Counted from the first letter of the stretch, positions 17,542 to 26,754 are shown. The stretch is DNA of 47,313 nucleotides from Methanothrix sp. (GCF_030055635.1 NZ_JASFYM010000016.1:1-47313), one strand, 5' to 3'. Notes: generated from the sequence alone by a model not told the origin. A program made the numbers and translations.

Positions 17542-18395
17542 GCTCCAGTCGATTCTGCTATGAGATCTCCTACAGACCTCATGTTATTTATATAATCACC
17601 TGCAAGTGGATCGATCTCCACGACCTGACATCCAGCCTCTGATGCTATCACCTCTGCCATCTTCGGGTTGAACTCAGGCTCGACGAGTATCGCCTTTATG
17701 TTGTTATCCTTCACGGTTTTTATTATGTAGGCGATGCGCCTCGGCCCGGGCTCCCGCTCTCCCTCCTCTATTGCGATCTGGACCAGGTTGTAATCCCTGG
17801 CGAGGTAGCTCCATGCTGGATGATCCACGACGAAGATGCGGCCGGACGCTCTGGATAGCCTGCTCTTTAGATACTCATCGAGGCCTCTGAGCTCGCTTAT
17901 GTACGCATCTCTGTTCTTCTCGTAGTACTCCCTGCCCTCAGGGTCCACCTCGATCAGGGCCCGGCAGATGTTCTCAACCTGGATCGCGGCAGACCGGGGC
18001 GAGAGCCAGATGTGGGGATCAGGGATGCCGTTCAGGTAGATCAGCTCGACCCCCTCAGAGCTGTCAACGACCTTCATTCCATCTGAGGAGAATCTCTCCA
18101 GCCACAGCTCCAGACCGGCGCCGTTCTTCACATACAGATCTGCATCCTCAAGACGCTTCATCTGCGCCGGCGTGGGCTCGAATGTGTGCGGCTCAGCCCC
18201 TGGCGGGAGCAGCACCATCACATCGACCCGATCCCCGCCGACTGCCCTGACAAACTCACCAAGCGGCTGTATCGTGGCGACCACAATGAGCTTATCGCCT
18301 CTGATATCCCCGCGAGGCTGCTCGATGCAGCCAGATAGGATCAATGAGGCTGCAAGAACCAGCGCTACGGCAAATGTCTTACCAATCATAGGCAT
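17538..18395 (-). CDS. znuA: Zinc/manganese-binding lipoprotein (ZnuA/TroA-like)
   Basis: A 285-residue extracytoplasmic metal-binding protein. It starts with a signal peptide and a lipobox (LILSGC), so it is likely lipid-anchored outside the membrane. The metal ligands of cluster A-I proteins are visible: His in GAEPHTFEPTPAQ, His in DPHIWLSPR, His in VDHPAWSYLARDY and an acidic residue in EIDPLAGDY. The long His-rich loop of true ZnuA is absent, which leaves Mn or Fe as options. I chose the ATG at 18395 (GGTG upstream); a TTG at 18407 is also open. It is the first gene of the transporter operon. Confidence 0.88.
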   Translation of the reverse strand: MPMIGKTFAVALVLAASLILSGCIEQPRGDIRGDKLIVVATIQPLGEFVRAVGGDRVDVMVLLPPGAEPHTFEPTPAQMKRLEDADLYVKNGAGLELWLERFSSDGMKVVDSSEGVELIYLNGIPDPHIWLSPRSAAIQVENICRALIEVDPEGREYYEKNRDAYISELRGLDEYLKSRLSRASGRIFVVDHPAWSYLARDYNLVQIAIEEGEREPGPRRIAYIIKTVKDNNIKAILVEPEFNPKMAEVIASEAGCQVVEIDPLAGDYINNMRSVGDLIAESTGA

Positions 18396-18564
18396 GCAGC
18401 ACACCAAAATGAATCTGTTTACATTATGAGATGCTCAGATTTTATATTCATTCTGAGACTTCCTTACACTTGGAATCCAGGAAATCGATCAGAACCTGAG
18501 GGAAATTCCTTCCCTCCACTGTTCCAGGAATCACATGGATGTTCTCTATATCCTGATCGTCCGA

Positions 18565-19014
18565 TCAATCCCCGCGGCTGCGCGCCTCGCACCACTCCGC
18601 GTCGATCCCGCGTTCAGCCATTGCGCGCCTCAGCTCCTCCATGAATATCCCCATGCCACTGATCTCCTCGTGCTCCGACTCCCGCACCCTTCCCCCCGTG
18701 TAGCCCATTGTTGTGGTGAACACACCGCAGCTCGGGCTCCCTGCAACACCCACGACCGCTATTCTGTAATGCCTGGAGAGCATCTCCACAGCATCCAGCG
18801 ATGATCGCATCAGCTCCCTGCAGAACCTCCGGTACTCAGGAATATCGAGCTGGTTCCTCGTCACAGCCCACCTGTCCAGCCCCAGGTAGACCGCCTCCGG
18901 GCAGGGGAGCTGTATTAACGGGCCTTTGTGAGAGAGCTCGGGCTGCCCGAGCCCCCTGACCCTCACGAGAGGATTCAGGAGGCAGTGCGAGATGACGTAG
19001 ACGTATCCTTCCAT
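18565..19014 (-). CDS. TudS/DUF523-related iron-sulfur protein
   Basis: A 149-residue protein with three well-placed cysteines: C11 in SHCLLNP, C38 in LPCPE and C96 in GSPSCGV. This is the pattern of the TudS (thiouracil desulfurase)/DUF523 superfamily, where three Cys hold a [4Fe-4S] cluster with a free iron for sulfur removal. Its actual substrate is unknown. The ATG at 19014 lies 40 bp inside the upstream PH-domain gene, so the two overlap and are probably coupled. Family placement is by motif; the divergent CD3072-type branch is a likely home. Confidence 0.7.
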   Translation of the reverse strand: MEGYVYVISHCLLNPLVRVRGLGQPELSHKGPLIQLPCPEAVYLGLDRWAVTRNQLDIPEYRRFCRELMRSSLDAVEMLSRHYRIAVVGVAGSPSCGVFTTTMGYTGGRVRESEHEEISGMGIFMEELRRAMAERGIDAEWCEARSRGD

Positions 19015-19397
19015 CTCTTGAACTTCATGTGCTGATAGAAACGTATACCCTCGAGCTCATCGTAGAATACCAGGTTCTCTGACAGCTCCCCGACCCGGAT
19101 CTTGATGGTGTTGGTGTGAAACTCGTCAACATATTCAATATCAGTTATGCGCTCGAGTGGTATGCTCTGCACGCTGTCCCAGAGTATGCCGGCCCTCACA
19201 AAGTGCAGGTTCTTATCAGTGACGACCACCCAGCTCGATATCCTCACGTCGCCGCCGAGCCTCGCCAGCGCCAGCGTGTTCCTGTCGCAGTGCCGCTCCA
19301 GCAGCGCCGGGTAGACGAGCTGCACCTGCTCCCCCTCCTTTGCGAGCCTCTCCAGCGTGCGCCTGAGCTTCCGGGGGTGCTCTTCAGATCCGGGCAA
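18975..19397 (-). CDS. PH-like (YokE-type) domain protein
   Basis: A 140-residue soluble protein. After a helical lead (residues 1-35) comes a beta-barrel-like domain: SWVVVTDKNLHFVRAG, SVQSIPLERITDIEYV, TIKIRVGE, ENLVFYDELEG, then a closing helix RFYQHMKFKRW. This matches prokaryotic PH-like domains (DUF304/YokE class). Its partner is unknown. The start is TTG at 19397, with GGGGGT just before it. It overlaps the TudS-like gene by 40 bp. Confidence 0.65.
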   Translation of the reverse strand: MPGSEEHPRKLRRTLERLAKEGEQVQLVYPALLERHCDRNTLALARLGGDVRISSWVVVTDKNLHFVRAGILWDSVQSIPLERITDIEYVDEFHTNTIKIRVGELSENLVFYDELEGIRFYQHMKFKRWKDTSTSSRTAS

Positions 19398-19459
19398 GGT
19401 GACCCCCCCTGATTAGAATGGTTCCCTGGGCTTCGACGAAAGAGGTTCCATGTGTCAGA

Positions 19460-20599
19460 TCAGGTCACTATCTTCCTGAGCGCATCGCTCTCCATCGCAA
19501 GCCTCACCTCTCTGGCCAGCCTCCTCCCTGTGGACATGCTTGTCCGCCAGAGCGCGTTTCCGTACGGATGGCCCACTGCCATATGTACGTTTGTTCCTCC
19601 ACCTATGCGGGGCGCGACATCGTAGATGTAGAAGTTCAGATCCTTATCGACACACGTCTGCAGGCAGAACGGGCCGATTATCCCGGGAGGATAGTACTCC
19701 TTTGTCGCTGCAACATATTTCTCTGCGAGATCGAACGCCTTTTCCAGTAACGACTCTCTCAGAGTCGCGGAGTTGTGGCCGCAGACCGTGTACTCAGGGT
19801 TTATCTGCTTCTCGTTCAGCCTCAGCTGCTGCGGCGCCGGAAGCCTCACATGCCCGTCAAGGCTCGTCTCAAACCTCCAGTCGATCCCGAGAAGCTCGAT
19901 GCGATCCCTCAGAGGCGAGTAGAAGAAGTCCAGGTTGAACACAGGGCCTATTATGTACCTCTCTATCCTCGCGAGCTCGAGGCCATCGCTGTCTATCACT
20001 CCCTGACGGAGAAGAAGCTCTGACTTCTCATAGTACTCCTCTGTGGATGCTGCCGTGAAGAAACCCCTCTCAAGCGTTTTGACGGCATGTGGCAGCTTTA
20101 CTATGACAAGACAGTCGATCTCATCCGGCTCTATCTGCTCCGGGTATGGCAGACCTGCCTTCTCGAGGAGCCAGTAGTAGTCCATCTTGTCGCCCCGCTC
20201 CTCTGATCTGAGCAGGTTCCTGCTGCCCACGAGAGGTACCTCAAACTCATCCTCCACTGAGTCTATCCCGCAGTAAGATGTGAATGATCTGTTCGGAACA
20301 AAAAGGACGTTCTTTCTGATCAGCAGATCCTGCTGGTCGAGGATATCCTTGAACCTCTTTAAGACCACCACTTCATCAATCATTCCTGTGATTATCCTTC
20401 CATCCGGTGCCCGCTCCGCCCGGAAGTACTTCACATAGGTCCTCTCCCGCCCCTCCTGGCAGACCGCCAGGGTTCTGAACCCCTCCTCCACAGCGCCATC
20501 AGCGACATCGAGGGCGGAATGAGATGCGATCATGCCTATCCGCACATCATCCATCTCATATCCGTCCAGAATCTCATAGATCCTGCTGCGATCGATCAA
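19460..20599 (-). CDS. purP: FAICAR synthetase PurP (ATP-grasp)
   Basis: A 379-residue ATP-grasp enzyme that uses ATP and formate to turn AICAR into FAICAR, the archaeal replacement for the PurH transformylase step. Features are HSALDVADGAVEEGF and AVCQEGRERTY at the N-terminus, VPLVGSRNLLRSEER in the middle, and GPFCLQTCVDKDLNFYIYDVAPRIGGGTNVHM at the C-terminus. The start is TTG with GAGGTG 5 bp upstream. Methanosarcinales often carry more than one purP paralogue, and some paralogues may not have this activity. Confidence 0.85.
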   Translation of the reverse strand: MIDRSRIYEILDGYEMDDVRIGMIASHSALDVADGAVEEGFRTLAVCQEGRERTYVKYFRAERAPDGRIITGMIDEVVVLKRFKDILDQQDLLIRKNVLFVPNRSFTSYCGIDSVEDEFEVPLVGSRNLLRSEERGDKMDYYWLLEKAGLPYPEQIEPDEIDCLVIVKLPHAVKTLERGFFTAASTEEYYEKSELLLRQGVIDSDGLELARIERYIIGPVFNLDFFYSPLRDRIELLGIDWRFETSLDGHVRLPAPQQLRLNEKQINPEYTVCGHNSATLRESLLEKAFDLAEKYVAATKEYYPPGIIGPFCLQTCVDKDLNFYIYDVAPRIGGGTNVHMAVGHPYGNALWRTSMSTGRRLAREVRLAMESDALRKIVT

Positions 20600-20636
20600 C
20601 TCGACACCTCAAAGCTGTATATGCTGACATGATTTA

Positions 20637-21410
20637 TTATTTACCGATCTGGCCAGAGGCGATGTAGAGCTCACCTTTGCCATTTTCGACCAGATCTCCG
20701 ACATATTTTTTGTAAGTCGAACCACCCAGCTCCACAGTCCCCTCGTGTACGAAGCTGGGGAGCACGCGCGCGCTCCCTGCGGTTATGCTGCCCTTGACCA
20801 TCTCAGCCCCCGGGAGGTGAGCATGTCCGTGTATGCGGATGATTCCTCCCTGGTTCGCGCATCCCGGGAAGTCGCCGGCATCTCCCATGACCTCGATCGT
20901 CCCGCCACAGAGATGCTCGCCAAGGAATGCACCTGCGTTCCCCTTTATAATTATCTCGCCGCCGCGCATCCCGCACCGCTCACCGCGATATCCGGCGCCA
21001 ACGTAATTGCCAGCGTTCCCCTCGACCTCGATCCTGCCGCCGCGCATCTCCCTGCCGAGCCAGTCATCGGCGTTTCCTTTTATCCTCAGGATGCCGCCGC
21101 GCATGCTGTTTCCTGCGTGCATTCCAGCGTCTCCGATGATCTCCACAACCCCAGTGGACATCCCCTCACCGAGGCGCTTGACCTTTGAGAGATCCCCCTC
21201 GATAACGATTCTCGTGTTCTCCGGCGTATCCGGATCAGGATCGCCTGAGACCAAAAAGATATCCGAGAGATGCAGTCTCCTGTTGCCCTGCCATACCTCT
21301 ATCTCAGATATCTCCCTGATGCTGAGACCCGCAAGAACATCAGGAGATATCCTCTCCGCCTCCACCGGAACTCCGCGATGCTCTGGGAGCTTTATGGTGA
21401 TTGTGCGCAT
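20637..21410 (-). CDS. fwdC: Formylmethanofuran dehydrogenase subunit C
   Basis: A 257-residue subunit with repeated glycine-rich turns (for example GGRIEVEGNAGNYVG, GGEIIIKGNAGAFLG, GGTIEVMGDAGDF), the right-handed parallel beta-helix also found in the glutamate synthase GltS C-domain. It structures the complex that reduces CO2 to formylmethanofuran (or oxidises it in reverse). The ATG follows the fwdA stop by 1 bp. It is the last gene of fwdD-B-A-C. Confidence 0.93.
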   Translation of the reverse strand: MRTITIKLPEHRGVPVEAERISPDVLAGLSIREISEIEVWQGNRRLHLSDIFLVSGDPDPDTPENTRIVIEGDLSKVKRLGEGMSTGVVEIIGDAGMHAGNSMRGGILRIKGNADDWLGREMRGGRIEVEGNAGNYVGAGYRGERCGMRGGEIIIKGNAGAFLGEHLCGGTIEVMGDAGDFPGCANQGGIIRIHGHAHLPGAEMVKGSITAGSARVLPSFVHEGTVELGGSTYKKYVGDLVENGKGELYIASGQIGK

Positions 21411-21411
21411 C

Positions 21412-23112
21412 TCAGATCACCTCCTTCAGAGGCTGCACTCCTGCCCTCACCACAAACGGATTCGAGATATAAGCGTCCTGCACCATGTAGTTCGACATTC
21501 TTATGCTGTAGTACCTCTCGAACTTCTCTTTGAGAGAGGACAGCATGCGATCCATATCGCTCTCCGGAACAGCGGCATCTACCCAGTATGTCCTTCCCTG
21601 TGGCGCTGCAACTATCTCGCCGTCCCTCACCACAACGACGCCGCCCTTTATCGTGTACTTCGCTCTGGAGAGGCCGGCCTTCACCTTCGCATGATCCTTC
21701 GACGGGTCTATCTCTTCGGGTTTTATATCGTATATCGATACATCCGCATCAGCGCCGATGCCCAGATGCCCCTTGTCCTCGAGGCCCAGAATTCGCGCAG
21801 GTGCAGCTCTCGTCATTATCACGATCTCTGACCAGTCCATCTCTCTTTCAATCGAGGGCAGCGTGCTTCTCGATCTCACCATCTCATGCAATGTCTTCAT
21901 CTCCTCCTCGCGCTTCTCCCTGCTCATCAGGAGCGAAATTATCTCAGGGTAGTTGACGAATGGCCCGCCGTTCGGGTGGTCTGTTGTCATGACCACCTTC
22001 CACGGATCTCTGGTTAGAAGCGCGAGCTCCAGCCCTATGGCCCACTGTACAGCGTTCACGGGCATCTTTCTCATGTAAACCCACGGCACCACGCCGCTGG
22101 ACTCCTCGAGCTCTATATCGTGGTTTGACCACTTCTGGTGCCCGATCCTGGCATTTGCGTACTCCAGGGGCGCATCAGCTGTCATGGTTGTGGCAGGGCC
22201 GAATATTATCTGGCCGAGATCCATGGTCGCATGATTTGTCTGGTTGAAGTAATCCGCTATCGCAGATGCCTTTGACTCGAAGTCCTTCCAGGTGGTACCA
22301 CCATATGCTGAGAACTGCATGTGCGCGACGTGCACGACCTGCCGCATCCTGCTCGGCTTTATGTCCTTCAGCAGCTCCAGTGTCTCGATAGCTGTGGTGT
22401 AGTTCCCGGGTCTCCCCAGGTTGTTGAAGTGAAGGTGTATCGAGTGCGGAAGCCTGAGGCGCTCGTTGACCTCTGCAAGCGCCCTTATTATCTGAGCTGG
22501 TGTGACATCGAAGTGCGGCACCGGGTCATGCACGCTCTTCACGTTCGATCCGAAACCCCAGGCCTCGCCGCCGCCCGGATTAACGATCTTGACCCCGTAT
22601 CCGCGAGCTGCTCTCAATCCCCATGCAACGTATGCAGCAAGCCTTCCGAGATCGTTATCGCGCACGCACTCCATCACCGTCCAGTTGCTTCCGAAGAGCG
22701 TGAGGGCGCCCTTGTCAACTATCGGGATCTCCTCCAGCTCCTCGTGCGTGTGGCGTGCCTCTATGATCGGCGTCGCGGCCTCGAATGCCGTGGTGTATCC
22801 GAGCCTGGCGTACCTGTAGCCGATGGCGTAGCAGTTCGGCACCGTGTATCCAGTTGACGGCCTGCAGACCCGTGTCCTGGGCTCGGTTCCGATCCTGGAG
22901 TCGTCGGGGCGCATTATCCTGCCAGTGTTCAACTTCGGCCCTGCGATGTGCGAGTGCGCATCCACCCCGCCCGGCATGACGAGAAGACCGCTGGCATCTA
23001 TAACCTCCCCCCTGGCATCCTCAGCTATCCGGCCGCTCTCTATGCATATGTCCATCTCCTCGCCGAAGATCCCGTTGGCAGGATCGTAGACAATGCCACC
23101 CTTAATTATCAT
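21412..23112 (-). CDS. fwdA: Formylmethanofuran dehydrogenase subunit A
   Basis: A 566-residue amidohydrolase-fold subunit that condenses formate with methanofuran at a binuclear zinc centre. The zinc-ligand motif HSH is at residues 53-55 (VDAHSHIAG). Other family segments are CYAIGYRYARLGYTTAFEAA, HVAHMQFSAYGG and MTTDHPNGGPF. FwdA is the tunnel partner of the FwdBD CO2 reductase. Its start overlaps the end of fwdB by 11 bp, so translation is coupled. Confidence 0.95.
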   Translation of the reverse strand: MIIKGGIVYDPANGIFGEEMDICIESGRIAEDARGEVIDASGLLVMPGGVDAHSHIAGPKLNTGRIMRPDDSRIGTEPRTRVCRPSTGYTVPNCYAIGYRYARLGYTTAFEAATPIIEARHTHEELEEIPIVDKGALTLFGSNWTVMECVRDNDLGRLAAYVAWGLRAARGYGVKIVNPGGGEAWGFGSNVKSVHDPVPHFDVTPAQIIRALAEVNERLRLPHSIHLHFNNLGRPGNYTTAIETLELLKDIKPSRMRQVVHVAHMQFSAYGGTTWKDFESKASAIADYFNQTNHATMDLGQIIFGPATTMTADAPLEYANARIGHQKWSNHDIELEESSGVVPWVYMRKMPVNAVQWAIGLELALLTRDPWKVVMTTDHPNGGPFVNYPEIISLLMSREKREEEMKTLHEMVRSRSTLPSIEREMDWSEIVIMTRAAPARILGLEDKGHLGIGADADVSIYDIKPEEIDPSKDHAKVKAGLSRAKYTIKGGVVVVRDGEIVAAPQGRTYWVDAAVPESDMDRMLSSLKEKFERYYSIRMSNYMVQDAYISNPFVVRAGVQPLKEVI

Positions 23113-24400
23113 CTCTGAGCCTCCTCACATTATCGAGAATTGCCTGGAGTATTTCAACATCGCTTGGATGCTCGGTATCCACGAGCTTTCTCAGGCGGAG
23201 CGAAAGGCCATCCATTCTGTATGCAGTTCCCTCAGCCTCGATGCCTGCGATCGCGCTGGGTATCACGACATCCGCGAAGAGGGTCGTCGGATTCTCGAAG
23301 GGATCTATCTGTATCACCGGCATCTCCGCGAGAGCCTCGACGCAGCCCCTGGGCAGGTTCGATGCCGGATCTGATGCTATTATCAGGGCAGCATCGACGT
23401 CGCGCCTGCTCAGGAGATCGCAGCACGACGTCTCCCCGGGATTGTAGTACGGCGCACCTCGCGCGTAATCAACTGCCATCGGATAACCTGATGACCACGC
23501 CAGGACCTGGCCCACGCCCGTGACGTTGTAGTGCCCTCTCATCGCCATTATCACGAACTTCGTGTGGCTGTTCAGCTCTGACACAAGTGAGAGAGCGTTA
23601 TCGACGTTCTTGTACCTGCCCCTGCTGTGCGTCAATCCAAGACCGAAGAAGATCGCGCCGAACTTCGCGCTCTTCATCATCTCCGCGATCTCGATGAGCT
23701 CTTTTCTGGAAACGCCCGCTATGTTTTCAGGCAGAGACTCCGCCTTCCCTCCTATTATCATCCGCAGCGCAGATATGATCTCATAATCTGTACCTGGCTG
23801 GATTCTCAGAAATCTGTCGGCATTCCTGGCGGTTCTCGTCTCCCTGACGTCGATGACCAGCACCTTTCTGCCCTTTCTGCCGTCAGGGGTGAACCTGCCG
23901 CACGCGTTTGATGAGTACCTGAGCGTGTGTCTCGGATGCGCCTCTGATGGATTGCACCCCCAGAACACTATGAGATCTGCGCGGTTCTTTATCTGACCGA
24001 GTGTGGAGCCGACGAGCCCCTTCTCCTCTATTCCTATGATCGACGGGCCGTGGCATACAGTCGCAGTGGTATCGACCACGCCGCCGATCTCCTCCGCCAG
24101 GAGGATTCCCTTCTTCAGCGCCTCACATGTTGTGGAAGCCCACCCGTAGAGGAGCGGGTGCTTCGCGCTGACAAGGATCTCGGCCGCCTTTCTGTAAGCA
24201 TCCTCGTAGCTCGTCTCCTTCAGGGTTCCGTTCACGCGTATCATGGGTGATTTTATCCTGTTGTGACCCATGATCTTCGATGAGCCCAGCCTGCACGCTC
24301 CCCTGACCTTCTCGATCCTGCCTTCTTTCACCTCTACCCTGATATCGTCGCAGAGGCATCCACAGAAGGTGCAGAGCACATCTTCTATCTCCAATATCAT
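23102..24400 (-). CDS. fwdB: Formylmethanofuran dehydrogenase subunit B (W/Mo catalytic)
   Basis: A 432-residue catalytic subunit that reduces CO2 to formate at a tungsto- or molybdopterin centre. The [4Fe-4S] ligands are C10, C13, C17 and C36 (CTFCGCLC, then GAC). The metal ligand is a plain cysteine, C116 in TVCHGPS, so no selenocysteine is needed. The D-B-A-C gene order matches fwd operons of Methanosarcinales, which are usually the tungsten type, but W and Mo cannot be told apart here. The other Fwd subunits (E, F, G) are not in the window. Confidence 0.94.
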   Translation of the reverse strand: MILEIEDVLCTFCGCLCDDIRVEVKEGRIEKVRGACRLGSSKIMGHNRIKSPMIRVNGTLKETSYEDAYRKAAEILVSAKHPLLYGWASTTCEALKKGILLAEEIGGVVDTTATVCHGPSIIGIEEKGLVGSTLGQIKNRADLIVFWGCNPSEAHPRHTLRYSSNACGRFTPDGRKGRKVLVIDVRETRTARNADRFLRIQPGTDYEIISALRMIIGGKAESLPENIAGVSRKELIEIAEMMKSAKFGAIFFGLGLTHSRGRYKNVDNALSLVSELNSHTKFVIMAMRGHYNVTGVGQVLAWSSGYPMAVDYARGAPYYNPGETSCCDLLSRRDVDAALIIASDPASNLPRGCVEALAEMPVIQIDPFENPTTLFADVVIPSAIAGIEAEGTAYRMDGLSLRLRKLVDTEHPSDVEILQAILDNVRRLRDDN

Positions 24401-24768
24401 CGACCTCTTGAGATCAGTTCGCGGATATCCAGAACCTTCTCATCTGTGGGTGTGACCTCCACCTCCACACCCTTGAATCCGGGCATCCCGCAGCCCTTCG
24501 TATCTGTGCCTATCAGCATGTTCGCCCACGGCCCCATGGGTATGAAGACCATGCCCTGTGGCAGTCCCCTGTCCACACCAGCCCTCAGCACCGCACTTCC
24601 ATGTGGGCTGGTCAGAAGCAGATTCTTCCCATCGGAGAGGCCCAGCGCCCTGTAGTCCTCCTCGGATAGGTAGCAGCATGAGACCTCGTTGATGTACAGT
24701 GGAGACATCTTATCCTCGCATCCAGCACCCTGCGCGAGGGTCCTTCCGGAGATCATGACAGCCTTCAA
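24397..24768 (-). CDS. fwdD: Formylmethanofuran dehydrogenase subunit D
   Basis: A 123-residue molybdopterin-dinucleotide-binding subunit that completes the catalytic site of FwdB. LLLTSPHGSAVLRAG and GMVFIPMGPWANMLIG are typical of the domain. The start is probably TTG at 24768, with GGTGAT 6 bp before it; an ATG at 24756 is the alternative. It overlaps the fwdB start by 4 bp and leads the operon. Confidence 0.92.
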   Translation of the reverse strand: MKAVMISGRTLAQGAGCEDKMSPLYINEVSCCYLSEEDYRALGLSDGKNLLLTSPHGSAVLRAGVDRGLPQGMVFIPMGPWANMLIGTDTKGCGMPGFKGVEVEVTPTDEKVLDIRELISRGR

Positions 24769-24997
24769 ACCGGATCACCCGCATTGTTAACCGGTACGCA
24801 ATACTCATCTAAAAAGTGAGCGGTTTGGATCAAATGAGATTTGCAGTCGAGCATTCATCTGCATCAGATTGACCAGGAGCGGGAAAACAGGATTGACGTG
24901 ATTGAGCTTACCGGTCGTGTAGGATCATCGAATACGAAAACTCCTGCCTGCAGCATTCACTGAACCATCAGAGTCAGCGGGTCATCCAGTTCGGCTA

Positions 24998-25052
24998 CTG
25001 GTGACCTCCTCTCCGGCCTGAAGACCGGAGCTTGCGCCTGTTACGCTCTGTC
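24998..25052 (-). repeat. Hairpin repeat copy 3 (IS1341-type end)
   Basis: Read on the minus strand, it carries GACAGAGCGTAACAGGCGCA, then a stem CTCCGG/CCGGAG around TCTTCAGG, then AGGAGGTCACCAG. It is the most complete copy. It has the opposite orientation to the others and no transposase nearby. Confidence 0.7.
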
Positions 25053-25140
25053 ACAACCAGCGAGGCATGAGCTTCTCATCACACGTCCGGTCCACAGGAG
25101 ACATGGTGGGAACGCTCCTCAGCGAAAAACTAAAGGGGGT

Positions 25141-25206
25141 GGCAAAAGTCGGGAGGGTGTAGAAGGGAGTAGCAATGAGAAGAGGGTGTCGAGTTCGACT
25201 TTTGCC
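25141..25206. repeat. Inverted repeat with 44-bp purine-rich core
   Basis: GGCAAAAGTCG (25141-25151) and its exact complement CGACTTTTGCC (25196-25206) flank a core rich in G and A. It could be a stem of a noncoding RNA, a regulatory structure or the ends of a tiny mobile element. I found no second copy in the window. Confidence 0.5.
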
Positions 25207-25424
25207 GTTCAATACTTAGTCTAAAGTCGAATATAAAGTTTTCGGTATATCACTATTACGAATATTTGGGGAGATATAATCGGTTCCCGATCCGCATACC
25301 ATTCTGCTTCATGGGTTTGAATGAGGATACAGCGATAACTGGCAATCTTTGATAGATGCGCAACAGGCTGCAACCTGCAGGTTAAATAGGTACGAATTCA
25401 TAGCATCTGATCGGATGTGATCTC

Positions 25425-25991
25425 ATGAATTTAAAAAAAGATGTTCCGATCTATCAGCTCAAGATAACTCTGGATGAGATCAGGCCGCCGGTATGGCGCA
25501 GGGTGGTGGTCAGGGGAGACATCACGCTGCTGAAGCTGCATAAAGTCATCCAGGCTGTGATGCCTTGGGATGATTATCATCTCCACCAGTTCATCGTCGG
25601 GGATACCTGCTATTCGATTCCGTTGCCAGATGACCCTCTGCCCAGTGATGTTAAGAACGAAGCTCGCATCAGGCTCTCAAAGATTGCGCCCGCAGAGAAG
25701 ATCAAATTCGTTTACGAGTACGATTTTGGAGATAGCTGGTTCCACGAGATACTTGTGGAGAAGATCCTGCCTCCAGATCCATCGCTGAAGCATCCTGTCT
25801 GTCTGGCAGGGGCGCGCTCCAGCCCACCCGAGGACTGCGGTGGTGTCAGCAGTTACTTCGAGTTCCTGGAGGCCATCACCGATCCAAATCATCCGGAGCA
25901 CGAACGCATGCTGGACTGGGTGGGAAGGCCCTTCGATCCAGAGATGTTCGATCTGGAGGAGGCCAACCGCCTGCTGAGCAGGATAAAGTAG
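25425..25991 (+). CDS. Plasmid pRiA4b ORF-3-like protein
   Basis: A 188-residue protein of the pRiA4b ORF-3 family (also called IS1096 TnpR-like). The core is YQLKITLDEIRPPVWRRVVV followed by TLLKLHKVIQAVMPWDDYHLHQF, then YEYDFGDSWFHEI and the CAGARSSPPEDCGG-like segment (here CLAGARSSPPEDCGGV). These marks are distinctive, but the molecular function is unknown. The family is linked to mobile elements and plasmids. Here it stands alone with its own AT-rich promoter region. Confidence 0.85.
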   Translation: MNLKKDVPIYQLKITLDEIRPPVWRRVVVRGDITLLKLHKVIQAVMPWDDYHLHQFIVGDTCYSIPLPDDPLPSDVKNEARIRLSKIAPAEKIKFVYEYDFGDSWFHEILVEKILPPDPSLKHPVCLAGARSSPPEDCGGVSSYFEFLEAITDPNHPEHERMLDWVGRPFDPEMFDLEEANRLLSRIK

Positions 25992-26073
25992 CACTCAAAT
26001 GGCAGAGGCATACATTGCTCTGCACTTGAGGTATGTGATCGTACTGAATGTTTGAGCCGTGCTTCTGCTGGAA

Positions 26074-26754
26074 TCAGCTCTGCTCGCGCTGGCTCTGCTT
26101 GCGCTGCGCCTGCATGTATCTGCAGAGGCCTGCCAGCTCGCACCTCTCGCAGAGCGGATTCCTGGCCCTGCAGACGAGCCTGCCGTGGCGGATCAGGTTG
26201 ATGTGAAGGGACAGGTACTTCTCGCGCGGCGTGATCTCCTCCAGGATTCTTTGCACCTCCTCTATGCTCGCGTTCTCCGGCACAAGGCCTATCCTTCTTG
26301 AGACGCGGTAGACGTGTGTGTCAACCGGCATCGCAGGCATTTTGAAGCCGAAGAGCATGAGCACAGACGCTGTCTTCGGCCCGATTCCGGGGATCGATGT
26401 GAGGTAGCTCCTTGCCTCCTCCGGGCTCATCCTCTGCAGCGGCGAGAGTTCCACAGAGCCGAAGTCCTCTCTCAGCCTCTCGAGAGCCCCTTTGATCCTG
26501 GCAGCCTTTATATCTGCCAGGCCTCCCGGACGGATCGCATCCGCGATCTCATCCTCAGAGGCATTCAGGATCTCATCATAGCTCCTGAATCTGCTCTTCA
26601 GCTGCTCAAAAGCCCTGCCGGAGTTCATGTCAGAGGTGTTCTGCGAGAGTATCGTCATAACCAGGAGATCCACGGGATCCACGCTTCTGGCCTCAGGCAA
26701 ACCATATGCTCTCTCTAGGATCTCCATCACTTTAAGGAGAAGATCATCAGACAT
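26074..26754 (-). CDS. nth: Endonuclease III-like DNA glycosylase/AP lyase
   Basis: A 226-residue base-excision repair enzyme that removes oxidised pyrimidines. The helix-hairpin-helix is LTSIPGIGPKTASVLML with the catalytic lysine in GPK. The catalytic aspartate follows in VDTHVYRVSRRIGL. The [4Fe-4S] site is C-x6-C-x2-C-x5-C (CRARNPLCERCELAGLC). The C-terminal 12 residues are Gln/Arg/Ser-rich. I chose the ATG at 26754 (AGGTG upstream) rather than the one at 26793. Confidence 0.92.
   Translation of the reverse strand: MSDDLLLKVMEILERAYGLPEARSVDPVDLLVMTILSQNTSDMNSGRAFEQLKSRFRSYDEILNASEDEIADAIRPGGLADIKAARIKGALERLREDFGSVELSPLQRMSPEEARSYLTSIPGIGPKTASVLMLFGFKMPAMPVDTHVYRVSRRIGLVPENASIEEVQRILEEITPREKYLSLHINLIRHGRLVCRARNPLCERCELAGLCRYMQAQRKQSQREQS

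Larger units (their letters stand above)
24769..25424. other. Noncoding stretch upstream of fwd and pRiA4b-like gene
   Basis: A 656-bp divergent gap. It carries the promoter region of fwdDBAC (not cleanly identifiable), hairpin repeat copy 3 (24998-25052) and an 11-bp inverted repeat (25141-25206). AT-rich DNA with ATATAAAG at about 25230 follows. TTAAATAG at about 25383 may be the TATA box of the gene at 25425. No gene is recognised in it. Confidence 0.5.

Noticed and set aside
21007-21831. Plus-strand ORF (274 aa) opposite fwdC and fwdA
   Set aside because: Antisense shadow of two well-supported genes; composition is unlike a real protein.
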